NCBI GenBank assembly: GCA_018304465.1
Contig: JAGVWC010000011.1
Span: forward strand, 1-64,000
Direction: 5' to 3'
DNA length: 64,000 nucleotides
Origin: Candidatus Iainarchaeum sp.
GTDB taxonomy: Archaea > Iainarchaeota > Iainarchaeia > Iainarchaeales > JAGVWC01
Shown: one piece after another, positions 40,167 to 48,391 of the stretch
Numbering within the stretch: position 1 is the stretch's first letter
Layout: each line of letters begins with the position of its first letter
Position numbers and translations under genes: made by a program
Notes under the pieces: generated by a model
Told to the model about the DNA's origin: nothing
The model's input: the letters and a program-made list of their open reading frames with translations, nothing else
Database searches by the model: none

Positions 40167-40907
40167 ATGAACACCGAGATATTGCGCAACATTGGACTAA
40201 GCGACAATGAAATTCGCGTGTATCTGGACCTGCTCAAACACTCTGATTCCTTGGCCAGTGACATTGGAAAACGAACCAGCATCAATCGAACCGTGGTGTA
40301 CCAAAGTCTGGCCGAACTCATTTCCAAAGGCCTGATCGCCTATGTCATCAAGAATAATACTAAATATTTCAAAGCGGCGCCCCCCGCCAAACTCGTGGAT
40401 TACTTAAAAGAAAAAGAAACCAACCTGCAATCACTCCTGCCGGAATTGATATCGATCAAAAAAACCAATTCAAAACCCTATTCGGTGGAACTATACGAGG
40501 GAAAAGAAGGACTCAAAACAATCCTGAATGACATCTTAAAGGACAGTGACCGAAAAATATGGGACTGGACTAGCGGATATGCCAATATCATTCTTCCGAA
40601 ATTATACATTGAAAAATGGCATCAAAAACGCATTCAAAAAAAAATCTTTGCGCATTTTCTCGTTAACAACACGCCGCTTGGCCGAATCCGCGGAGAAGAA
40701 CTCGCCAAAAAAGGGCTTTCCGACGTCCGATACACCCCTGCGGGATTAACCTCGCCCGCCCACATATTCATTTACGCCCAAAAAGTCGCCATCCTCTTGT
40801 ACGTGGAAGAATATCCCTTCGGAATCCTCATCGAAAACAACGACATATGTGACAAGTTTCGCGAATTCTTCGAATGGATCTGGAAACTCTCCAGCGAAAA
40901 ACCGTGA
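40167..40907 (+). CDS. TrmB-family transcriptional regulator 3 (246 aa)
   Basis: The winged HTH is LRNIGLSDNEIRVYLDLLKHS with INRTVVYQSLAELISKGLI; the effector part shows KEKETNLQSLLPEL and VELYEGKEGLKTILNDIL. Gene order and size match regulators 1, 2 and 4. It is divergent from livK 4 and convergent with livK 5 (four bases between stops). Confidence 0.85.
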   Translation: MNTEILRNIGLSDNEIRVYLDLLKHSDSLASDIGKRTSINRTVVYQSLAELISKGLIAYVIKNNTKYFKAAPPAKLVDYLKEKETNLQSLLPELISIKKTNSKPYSVELYEGKEGLKTILNDILKDSDRKIWDWTSGYANIILPKLYIEKWHQKRIQKKIFAHFLVNNTPLGRIRGEELAKKGLSDVRYTPAGLTSPAHIFIYAQKVAILLYVEEYPFGILIENNDICDKFREFFEWIWKLSSEKP

Positions 40908-40911
40908 GGGG

Positions 40912-42015
40912 TCATTTCACCCAGCGATTGCCGTCAAAATGCAATACGTACGATGGACGCTGGATCACGCCGTTGGCATCGAACCGGATTTTTCCATCCA
41001 ATCCCTCGAATTCCTGCGAAAGCAACGCGTTTTGCACGCATACGGAAAACGGTTCCTTGTCCTTGCAAGAAGAAGCCGCCTGATGCAAAATGAACACATC
41101 TTCGTAACCGTACACTGCATCCGCGATCGCCGTGGCGCCAAACCGCGAACGATACCGCTCCAGAAACGCTTTTACCTTCGGATTTTCTTCCCCGAGATAA
41201 AAATCGGTTCCGATCGCGTTCTGCAACACGTCCGAAAACTCCGACACTCCTTCAAAATCGCACGCGACCGCTCCGACCGTGGGACACACGATTTGCACCG
41301 GACCGAAATCGATCTCGCGCAGCTGGCGAAGAATGTTTTCGGTCTCGATCGTGTTGGTTCGGATCAACAGGAACTCCGGGTGAATCGCTTTGAGTTTCGA
41401 AAGCGAAGTGCGGTAATCAGTCTCGCCTTTCTGAAAAAACTCAACCGGGAACGAAAAACCCGTCGCTTTGAATTCCGCCAAGCACAGATGCGTCGAATCA
41501 TGATTGGCCATGAACCCCGCGCCTTTTTTCCCCTGCAGGAGATGCGCGAGGATTTTGCAATCGGCTGCCACGCTCGTGTGATTCTTGAATACAAAGGAAT
41601 ATTTTTCGGCCGGTGGGTCCACGGCGGAGCCATACAGCAGAACCGATTTTTCCGATTCCACGACAGGAGAAAGGGCGTTGCTGGAAGCCGAAAGCCAGGT
41701 CACGAAAAGCTGGACGCGATTCACGGACCGAAGCTTTTGCATTGCGCTCAAGGCCGTCTTGGCGTCGTTTTGCGAATCATCGAACAAGAGTTCGACTTCC
41801 GAATGGAGGTCTTCCAATGCCAGGAGCATTCCGTTCCGGGCGGCTTCACCGGTACGCGAGCCACTGCCCGAAAGCGGAAGAATCGCTCCGATACGGGTTC
41901 CGTTTGATTCTTCAATGGCCGAAAACTCTGAAAATCCGGTGATTTGGGGCCAAAAAGCCAACATTCCGAGGGTAATGGCTCCAATGACGATGCAAAGAAC
42001 AAAAAAGAGGCGCAT
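40912..42015 (-). CDS. LivK-like substrate-binding protein, paralogue 5 (367 aa)
   Basis: This is the shortest and most divergent of the five. An N-terminal hydrophobic segment (about 3-22) anchors it, and the fold opens GAILPLSGSGSRTGEAARNG. Several loops are shortened, and the tail reads LHFDGNRWVK instead of the shared KNGKF form. It is divergent from TrmB regulator 4, with 77 bases between starts. Confidence 0.85.
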   Translation of the reverse strand: MRLFFVLCIVIGAITLGMLAFWPQITGFSEFSAIEESNGTRIGAILPLSGSGSRTGEAARNGMLLALEDLHSEVELLFDDSQNDAKTALSAMQKLRSVNRVQLFVTWLSASSNALSPVVESEKSVLLYGSAVDPPAEKYSFVFKNHTSVAADCKILAHLLQGKKGAGFMANHDSTHLCLAEFKATGFSFPVEFFQKGETDYRTSLSKLKAIHPEFLLIRTNTIETENILRQLREIDFGPVQIVCPTVGAVACDFEGVSEFSDVLQNAIGTDFYLGEENPKVKAFLERYRSRFGATAIADAVYGYEDVFILHQAASSCKDKEPFSVCVQNALLSQEFEGLDGKIRFDANGVIQRPSYVLHFDGNRWVK

Positions 42016-42092
42016 ATGTAACTTAGCACAGTTAAAAAATATATTGGATGTTAGTAATATTAACTACTACAATAATCTTTGAATGGGATGAC

Positions 42093-42836
42093 ATGACGAC
42101 ACAGGCATTAGAAAAACTGGGATTGTCGCGAAACGAATCCTTGATCTACCGGACCTTGCTTCGCAACGGAAACCAAAACAGCGCGGAACTCGCCCGTGAA
42201 AGCGGCGTGCATCGCATCAATGTCTACGACGTCTTAAACAGCCTCATCGCCAAAGGATTGGTCTCGTATGTGGTCGAAGAAGGAAAACGCGTGTTCAAAG
42301 CCGAAGACCCTCACAAACTTGAAGAACTCTTATCCCAAAAAAGCGCGATCCTATCCGGAATCCTGCCGGAACTATTTTCCCAATTCAACGCCAAAAAAGA
42401 AGCGCTTGACATCTCGATCCTGCGCGGGGTCGAAGGCAAACGATCCCAATTCGAAGAAGAACTTCGAAACGCCAAAGACTCGTTTCACTATACATTCATT
42501 CCGCATGGTCTGATGACGATGGATCAGCCGCCCTACAACACGATGATCGTCAAGTTTTTCATCCGGCTCGCCAAGCAAGGAAACCAATCCCGATTACTCG
42601 TACTGGATTCCCCCGAAGCCCACGAACGCGCACGGCGCTTTGACAACGTCCCCAAGCTAGAGATCCGATTCTCCAAAGAAATCACGTTCACCACGGTTTC
42701 GTGGACCGTTTGCGGCGACGTACTTTTCCTCACGTTTTTCATCGAACCCTACCTTGTGATTCGAATTCGATCCAAAGAAATCGCCGCCGCTTTCAAGAAC
42801 AACTTTGACCTCATGTGGAAAAACGCGAAAAAATAA
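42093..42836 (+). CDS. TrmB-family transcriptional regulator 4 (247 aa)
   Basis: The winged HTH is LEKLGLSRNESLIYRTLLRNG with VHRINVYDVLNSLIAKGLV; the effector region has LLSQKSAILSGILPELF and ISILRGVEGKRSQFEEEL. I chose the ATG at 42093, preceded by GGGATGA; an in-frame start 45 bases upstream overlaps the AT-rich promoter. The divergent gap contains GTTAGTAATATTAACTAC, a partly palindromic site unlike those of modules 2 and 3. The M55 peptidase gene follows 30 bases later on the same strand. Confidence 0.85.
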   Translation: MTTQALEKLGLSRNESLIYRTLLRNGNQNSAELARESGVHRINVYDVLNSLIAKGLVSYVVEEGKRVFKAEDPHKLEELLSQKSAILSGILPELFSQFNAKKEALDISILRGVEGKRSQFEEELRNAKDSFHYTFIPHGLMTMDQPPYNTMIVKFFIRLAKQGNQSRLLVLDSPEAHERARRFDNVPKLEIRFSKEITFTTVSWTVCGDVLFLTFFIEPYLVIRIRSKEIAAAFKNNFDLMWKNAKK

Positions 42837-42866
42837 CACTAAAAAACGAACATTTCTAACATTTGA

Positions 42867-43565
42867 ATGCGCGTATTCATTCTCTTCGACCTCGAAGGCG
42901 TTACCGGCTACGGTTGCACTAATATTTCGGGAAGCACCAAAGAATTCGCGTACTCCGACGTGAACGCGGCGATTCGCGGCGCCAAAAAAGGCGGTGCAAC
43001 GGACATTATCGTCGGCGACTGGCACGCCTACGGGGGCAATTTGAACCCGAAAAAACTAGTTCAGCCGGTTCGATTGGAACAATATGCCGATCGGTTCGAA
43101 ATCCAAAACCAGCAAATCGACCGGTGTTTTTTCCTCGGATGCCACGCCATGGCGGGAACTCCCAACACGGTGGATCCCCATACTGAAGAATATTACATTC
43201 AAAACGCTTTTGTGGATAATCAAAAAATCGGTGAAGTAGGCTTGATCGCATATTACTTTTCGGCAATGAAGATACCCGTGGTTTTGTTCGAAGGATCCGC
43301 CGAAGCAATGATGGAAGTTCGGGAAATCATGCCGGACGCGGTTTGCGTCGCGGTCAAAAGGGGATTTGAAAGTCTGTCGCCCGAAGAAAGCGCCAAACAA
43401 ATCGAGGACAGCGCCATGCTGGCGATACAAACAAAACCAAAACTCGTTTACCCGAAAAAACAAGAATTACGAGTCGAATTTACGGATGGAACGCAAAAAA
43501 CATATCGTGAAAAAAACTTCCAGCGGATTTATGATCAATTCACCATCGATCTGACCGAGACGTAA
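42867..43565 (+). CDS. M55 D-aminopeptidase (DppA family, 232 aa)
   Basis: The metal ligands are visible: DLEGVTG at residues 8-14 (first Asp and Glu), DWHAYGGN at about 50-57 (His), GCHAMAGT at about 86-93 (His), and Glu in LFEGSAEAMMEV at about 133. DppA-type enzymes hydrolyse D-amino-acid-containing dipeptides and form a decamer with a central channel. It is co-directional with TrmB regulator 4, 30 bases downstream, and next to livM, so the transporter may import peptides or D-amino acids. Confidence 0.88.
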   Translation: MRVFILFDLEGVTGYGCTNISGSTKEFAYSDVNAAIRGAKKGGATDIIVGDWHAYGGNLNPKKLVQPVRLEQYADRFEIQNQQIDRCFFLGCHAMAGTPNTVDPHTEEYYIQNAFVDNQKIGEVGLIAYYFSAMKIPVVLFEGSAEAMMEVREIMPDAVCVAVKRGFESLSPEESAKQIEDSAMLAIQTKPKLVYPKKQELRVEFTDGTQKTYREKNFQRIYDQFTIDLTET

Positions 43566-43577
43566 AAACCAAAAAAC

Positions 43578-44450
43578 TTATTCCAATTTGACTTTCCCCA
43601 AAAAACCCTTCGGCTTGTACAAGAGAATCAACAGCAAAATCAGCGCGTACAAAATCTGGCGCATCGGACCCACCACGGAGGATTCGAAACCGATGAATCG
43701 CAAGGGTTCCGGCAACAACACCAATACCACTGCGGCGGCGATCGTTCCCGGAATCGACGCCAACCCTCCGATGATCACGATCGCGATAATCGGAATCACA
43801 GCCAAAAGCGTAAACGACGACGGATCGATAAACGTAATGTAATGCGCGTACAAACTTCCAGCGATGCCCGCAAAAAACGCGCTCACGCCAAGCGACACCG
43901 ATTTCATTTTGAACGCGTTTTTTCCCAGCACCCGCGCCGCCAATTCGTTGTCGCGGATCGCACCCAAAACGCGTCCAAACGGCGAAGATGCCAACCGCCA
44001 GATAACAGCAACCGAAACAGCCGTGACGATCAGCGAAAAAACCAGAAACGAAAAATTATCCGACAACACGAACCCGAAGAACTCGGGGCGTGGAATCCCC
44101 GGAATCCCCAGCGGTCCCCTTGTAACATCGGTCCAATTCAAGGCCACGGCATACACGACAAACGAAAAACCCATGGTGGCCAAGGCCAAGTAATCGCCGG
44201 ACAACTTGTTCGTCGGAATCGACAAGACCAAGCCGAACAAACAACCGACCAGCCCCGCGGCCACAAGGCAGACCCAGTACGGAAAACCGGCCATTGCAAG
44301 CAACGCAGAAGTATACGCGCCCACCGCAAAAAACGCCACGTGACCCAGGTTAAGCAAGCCTGTAAAACCCATGGCCAACTGCAGGGAAACCGCCAAAATC
44401 ACGTAAATACAAATCAAAATCAACAGGTGAATCAGATATGCTTCGATCAT
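43578..44450 (-). CDS. livM: Branched-chain amino acid type ABC permease LivM (290 aa)
   Basis: Eight to nine hydrophobic segments span the protein, with LivM signatures such as TGLLNLGHVAFFAVGAYTSALL near residue 29 and the EAA-like loop DNELAARVLGKNAFKMK at about 167. It overlaps livH by ATGA and is co-transcribed with it. Only one livHM pair is in the window for five binding proteins. Confidence 0.92.
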   Translation of the reverse strand: MIEAYLIHLLILICIYVILAVSLQLAMGFTGLLNLGHVAFFAVGAYTSALLAMAGFPYWVCLVAAGLVGCLFGLVLSIPTNKLSGDYLALATMGFSFVVYAVALNWTDVTRGPLGIPGIPRPEFFGFVLSDNFSFLVFSLIVTAVSVAVIWRLASSPFGRVLGAIRDNELAARVLGKNAFKMKSVSLGVSAFFAGIAGSLYAHYITFIDPSSFTLLAVIPIIAIVIIGGLASIPGTIAAAVVLVLLPEPLRFIGFESSVVGPMRQILYALILLLILLYKPKGFLGKVKLE

Positions 44451-45325
44451 TTCTGCAACTCCTTGTTGACGCCGAGGATTCCCTGCGGTCGAAACAATAA
44501 AAACGCGAACAGAATGACGAACGCGATCGCGTCTTTGTAACCCGACGGCAAATACCAGATTCCGAAATTCTCCGCGAATCCCAGCAAAAACGAACCCAGT
44601 ACCGATCCCGGAACCGAATTCACGCCGCCGATAATCGCACCCGTAAACCCCTTGATGATCAGGTTTGTTCCCATGGTTGGCTCGAGGTTTTGCTCAAGCC
44701 CCACCAGGATTCCGGCAACTCCCGCGATGGCGGACCCGATGGCAAAACTATAATCGAACATTTTTTGCGACGAAATCCCGACGACTTCCGCCATCTCGCG
44801 GTTATCCGACACCGCGCGCAACGCCTTGCCGGTTTTGGTGAATTTCATAAACCAAAACAGGCCCCCCAACAATACAAGCGATGTTACCACGATGACAATT
44901 TGAAGCGGCGTGATAATCGCTCCGGCAATTTCAAGGCCTTTTGAAACCGGAATAAAATCAATGGTCTTGACTTCCGCGCCGAATACCAACAAGAGAACGG
45001 ATTCAAATAGAATCAACAATGCAAAACTTCCCAACAGCAGGATTACCGAACTGGCTTTGCGATGGCGAAGCGGCGCATACACGAACCGGTTCAGCAAAAT
45101 GCCGAGCAACGCCGAAAAAGCCACCGTCAACAAGACGGAAAGAAAAAAATCAAGATGAAACGTTGAAAACAAAACGAATAAAAAATACGCCGACACCGCG
45201 ACGGTTCCGCCATGCGCAAAATGCACGAAGCGATTGGTGGAATAAATCAGCGAAAAACCGCTGGCGACCAAGGCGTAAATCGCGCCCGCGATCAAACCAT
45301 TCACCAGCAGTTGCGTGAAAACCAT
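44447..45325 (-). CDS. livH: Branched-chain amino acid type ABC permease LivH (292 aa)
   Basis: Hydrophobic over its whole length, starting LLVNGLIAGAIYALVASGFSLIYSTNRFVHFAHGG, the LivH signature, with the EAA loop AVSDNREMAEVVGISSQKMF at about 175. First gene of the livHM pair. The promoter probably lies just upstream in the 353-bp gap, where TTATAAAG on the minus strand near 45353 is a box A candidate. Confidence 0.92.
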   Translation of the reverse strand: MVFTQLLVNGLIAGAIYALVASGFSLIYSTNRFVHFAHGGTVAVSAYFLFVLFSTFHLDFFLSVLLTVAFSALLGILLNRFVYAPLRHRKASSVILLLGSFALLILFESVLLLVFGAEVKTIDFIPVSKGLEIAGAIITPLQIVIVVTSLVLLGGLFWFMKFTKTGKALRAVSDNREMAEVVGISSQKMFDYSFAIGSAIAGVAGILVGLEQNLEPTMGTNLIIKGFTGAIIGGVNSVPGSVLGSFLLGFAENFGIWYLPSGYKDAIAFVILFAFLLFRPQGILGVNKELQK

Positions 45326-45678
45326 TTTTATCTGAAAATATCTGGAAAAAGGGCTTTATAATCATTTTCACACGGTTTCGGGTTTTGATCAGCGGAATTC
45401 GAACGGACCCACGTCGAATCGAGCGGATCCGTCTTTGTCCCCGTCCAATGGTCGCGCGACACCCGTGAAATCATTTGTGATCGATAACCCGCGCCTTGGT
45501 CGACCGCCGGACTTTGGGCTTGGATGAAATCGCATTCGAAATATTTCAGGAAAAAAACCGAAGAAACCTTTTTTTGTGAAAAAACAACAGCGGCTTCGGG
45601 CGAAAAAGATTCCATTAAAGGAATACAAAAAGGCCCAATATACACGTATGTCATTTAGCGAATTTTACCTTTGTTTCT
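45326..45678. other. Gap between livH and the phosphohistidine-domain cluster
   Basis: The 353 bases carry a minus-strand frame of 108 codons (45328-45654) whose composition does not look like the neighbouring proteins, lacks any recognisable motif and would overlap the livH promoter region. ATCTG occurs twice close together near 45330-45345. I see no RNA gene or mobile element here. Confidence 0.4.
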
Positions 45679-47148
45679 TCACTTTTGGATCCGCGCCAAA
45701 CCATGATGCGCCCGCAAGTCGATTTTGTCGCCGTTTTGAATGATCTTGGTTCCCACTTTGGTGCCGACAATACACGGAATTCCAAGTTCCCGCGAAATAA
45801 TCGCGGCGTGACACGTGATCCCCCCGTCATCCGTAATGATTCCCACGGTTTTTTTTAGCATGGGAACGAATTCGGGAGACGTCATTCCCGTGACCAGAAT
45901 CTCGCCTGGTTGCAATTGTCCCAAATCCCGCGCGGATCGAATCACCCGTGCGATTCCGGAAACGGTTCCCGGTGATGCGCATAACCCCGCGACTTCGTTT
46001 TGCGTTACCACGCTTTTTTGCCACAATTTTTCCTCGGCCAAAACCGCTTCTTTTCCCGTCAGCACTTGAAACGGATAAACATTGTAATTTACAAAACAAT
46101 GTTCTCGACGCGCTTCTAATGTTTGTCGGGAAATTTTTCCTTGTGCAAAATCGGTCAATTCGAAAGAAAAAAGATATTTGGCCACATCCGAATCGATTCC
46201 GCGTCTACGCGCGAGTTCTTTAAGCAATCGTCCCACTGAAAAAAATCCTTTCATCTGGGTTTTTTTTCGATCGTCGTACAGGATCGAAACTTTTTTTGCC
46301 AACTCGAAAAAAAACAGGGCTTTGGAGGAAAAAAGGTATTTTGAAATCAACCGATTTTGTTCGGCTTGCGATTCTTTTTTTTGTTTTTCAATCGCACGAA
46401 GTCTTTCGGTCGGATTTTCTTTTGCATTCAAAGCGGATTCGATCAGTGATTCCAGATTATTCCAACCCAATCCCGAAAAAGAAAAGTAATTACAAGGCGT
46501 CCAATAAAATTTTTCGAGATGCGCTTCCATCAACGGTCTGATTTGCGCGTCTTTTCGCCAATTCTTATTTGGGGTTTGTCGATTCGCGATGACCGCGCTG
46601 ATTTGAAGAACGCTTTTTTCCGCCGCGCGGGAAAAAGAATCGTCTGTGGGCATGGAAAGCGCGGAAATAATCGTCGAAATTTCTTTCGATGGGATTTTTT
46701 GCGCGGAAAGATCCTCGGAGAGAAGTCCCGGAAGCGAAAAATCAATCAACTCGCCAAACGGTCCGAGATCCCACAACGGCTGGTAAACATTGAAAAATTT
46801 TCGGATTGATTCGATAATTTCTTGCGTTGAAAGAAGACCCACACGTTTTGGCAGCAGGGAATCGCAATAATCCTCGTTCAATTTGCAAATATATCGGAAT
46901 AATTCGAAAAGCGAATTCGCGTATTGCGGGTTTTTTTCCAGTCGATCCGCCAACATCCGTCCCGCCGCAATCAATTCATCCTCGTCAAACAGCCAACGGA
47001 TCTCGTCGTGACTGCACGCGAGTTTGTTCAAGCCATAGCCTTTCGGAACAAACCGCCTAAGTCCGTGATCCAGGTCGTCTCCGATGTTAAGGGTGGAATG
47101 AAACGCGAAAAACAAAGCGCCTTGGCGGCGCTGCTCGATCAAACGCAT
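45679..47148 (-). CDS. Phosphohistidine (PEP-utiliser) swivelling-domain protein A (489 aa)
   Basis: The last ~110 residues form the PEP-utilising mobile domain with TGMTSPEFVPMLKKTVGIITDDGG and the phosphorylatable His in GGITCHAAI (about H447). The preceding ~370 residues are helical and match no family I know, though YDDRKKTQMKGFFSVG aligns with WQDERKKN in the paralogues. In PEP synthase and rifampin phosphotransferase this His carries phosphate between an ATP-grasp domain and the acceptor. This protein has neither ATP-grasp nor PEP-binding barrel, so it needs a partner. It is divergent from paralogue B. Confidence 0.8.
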   Translation of the reverse strand: MRLIEQRRQGALFFAFHSTLNIGDDLDHGLRRFVPKGYGLNKLACSHDEIRWLFDEDELIAAGRMLADRLEKNPQYANSLFELFRYICKLNEDYCDSLLPKRVGLLSTQEIIESIRKFFNVYQPLWDLGPFGELIDFSLPGLLSEDLSAQKIPSKEISTIISALSMPTDDSFSRAAEKSVLQISAVIANRQTPNKNWRKDAQIRPLMEAHLEKFYWTPCNYFSFSGLGWNNLESLIESALNAKENPTERLRAIEKQKKESQAEQNRLISKYLFSSKALFFFELAKKVSILYDDRKKTQMKGFFSVGRLLKELARRRGIDSDVAKYLFSFELTDFAQGKISRQTLEARREHCFVNYNVYPFQVLTGKEAVLAEEKLWQKSVVTQNEVAGLCASPGTVSGIARVIRSARDLGQLQPGEILVTGMTSPEFVPMLKKTVGIITDDGGITCHAAIISRELGIPCIVGTKVGTKIIQNGDKIDLRAHHGLARIQK

Positions 47149-47177
47149 AGGTAGTTATGTCGCATTAGTATTAAAAT

Positions 47178-47198
47178 ATTTTGCATTTACTGCAAAAT
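47178..47198. promoter_or_regulatory. Inverted repeat ATTTTGCA-N5-TGCAAAAT
   Basis: A perfect 8-bp inverted repeat lies about 30-50 bases upstream of paralogue A and overlaps ATATAAATTTTGC, its probable box A on the minus strand. It is a candidate repressor site in the 202-bp divergent gap between paralogues A and B. The gap also has TTTCTATTATAAGAAG (about 47314-47329) as a plus-strand box A candidate. Confidence 0.5.
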
Positions 47199-47350
47199 TT
47201 ATATTTGTTGATTGTGGGACTTTAAACGGCGAACAACGCCTTTTCGAGCATGGGAAGCGAATAGTCCCTCGAAAACGCCGGTTCCAGTCGAGGCATCAGT
47301 TTTCCCTTTTCTATTATAAGAAGAATCAGTATTAAAGCATTGGGAGCACG

Positions 47351-48391
47351 ATGCGATCCGAACAATGGATAAAATACTTGGCGGGAAACCAAAGCATGTT
47401 CCTTTGCACGTTACTTGGAAAAGTGTTCACGCAAACGCTCAAAACCGAATTCGGAGCCGGACCCAAACGAATCCGTTTTTTCTTTCACACAGGATTGACC
47501 ACGGGCTTTGTGGTCCAAAAAGAAATGATTTCATTCGGAAAACTCTTGTCCCGAAAAATCGAAAAAAATCCGCGCCAAATAACCCGATGGACGCGGCAAT
47601 TATCCCGACAAATCGATTTCTTGCGAAAACAACTGCTGTCATTCCACGGGAAAAGAATGACTAAGGCGGAATTTGAAAAAATTTGCCTTGAAACCGAACA
47701 ATTCTACGCGCATCTCGTGCCCGTGATGCAAGTCGCGGATTACTTGCCGTCATCCACCCTGAAAAAAATGCTTCCAAAACTCGAAAAAGCCCGAAAATAT
47801 TCGGAATCGGTTCAAAGCGAAATCGAAGGGTTTTTCGAGCACTGGGCTGAAAAAGAAAACAAATACAGTCACTTTCCCACGGCTTTTTTTTTGAGTCAAA
47901 CCGAAAAAGAACTCTTACAATATTTCAAAACTCATCGGTTTTTGTCCCGCTTGAAACTCGAACACCGGTGTTCTTGCAGCGCGCTGGATTTTTCCAACGG
48001 AAAATACGTATTGTTTCCCAAAACCTACGCCGAAAAACTCGAAGAAAAAACACGTTTATCTCGATCCGACTCGTTTGTCATCGGACAAACCGCTTACCCG
48101 GGAAAAGTCATCGGAACCTGCCGACGCGTACTCCATCCCGCGGACTCCACCCGCTTTGACGAAGGGGATATTTTGGTCACGCAAATGACCAAACCCGAAT
48201 ACTTGCCGATGATTCGAAAAGCAGGCGCGATCGTGACCGACGCCGGCGGATTATTGTCGCACGCCGGAATCATTTGCCGAGAACTCAAAAAACCATCCGT
48301 CATCGGAACCGACAAAGCCACCTTGGTGTTTAAAACCGGCGAAAAACTGCACGTGGACGCGACCAAAGGAATCGTTCGAAAAATTTTATGA
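47351..48391 (+). CDS. Short, divergent phosphohistidine swivelling-domain protein B (346 aa)
   Basis: This is the only plus-strand family member and the shortest, lacking about 140 residues of the N-terminal region. The mobile domain reads TQMTKPEYLPMIRKAGAIVTDAGG with His in GGLLSHAGI (about H304), differing from the GGITSHAAI of the others. The acceptor-side N-terminus is basic and helical, without the conserved W-x-D-x-R-K segment. It overlaps the end of paralogue C by six bases in convergent orientation. It may use a different partner or substrate. Confidence 0.78.
   Translation: MRSEQWIKYLAGNQSMFLCTLLGKVFTQTLKTEFGAGPKRIRFFFHTGLTTGFVVQKEMISFGKLLSRKIEKNPRQITRWTRQLSRQIDFLRKQLLSFHGKRMTKAEFEKICLETEQFYAHLVPVMQVADYLPSSTLKKMLPKLEKARKYSESVQSEIEGFFEHWAEKENKYSHFPTAFFLSQTEKELLQYFKTHRFLSRLKLEHRCSCSALDFSNGKYVLFPKTYAEKLEEKTRLSRSDSFVIGQTAYPGKVIGTCRRVLHPADSTRFDEGDILVTQMTKPEYLPMIRKAGAIVTDAGGLLSHAGIICRELKKPSVIGTDKATLVFKTGEKLHVDATKGIVRKIL

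Noticed and set aside
45328..45654. 108-codon minus-strand frame upstream of livH
   Set aside because: No motif, composition unlike neighbouring proteins, and it would occupy the livH promoter region.
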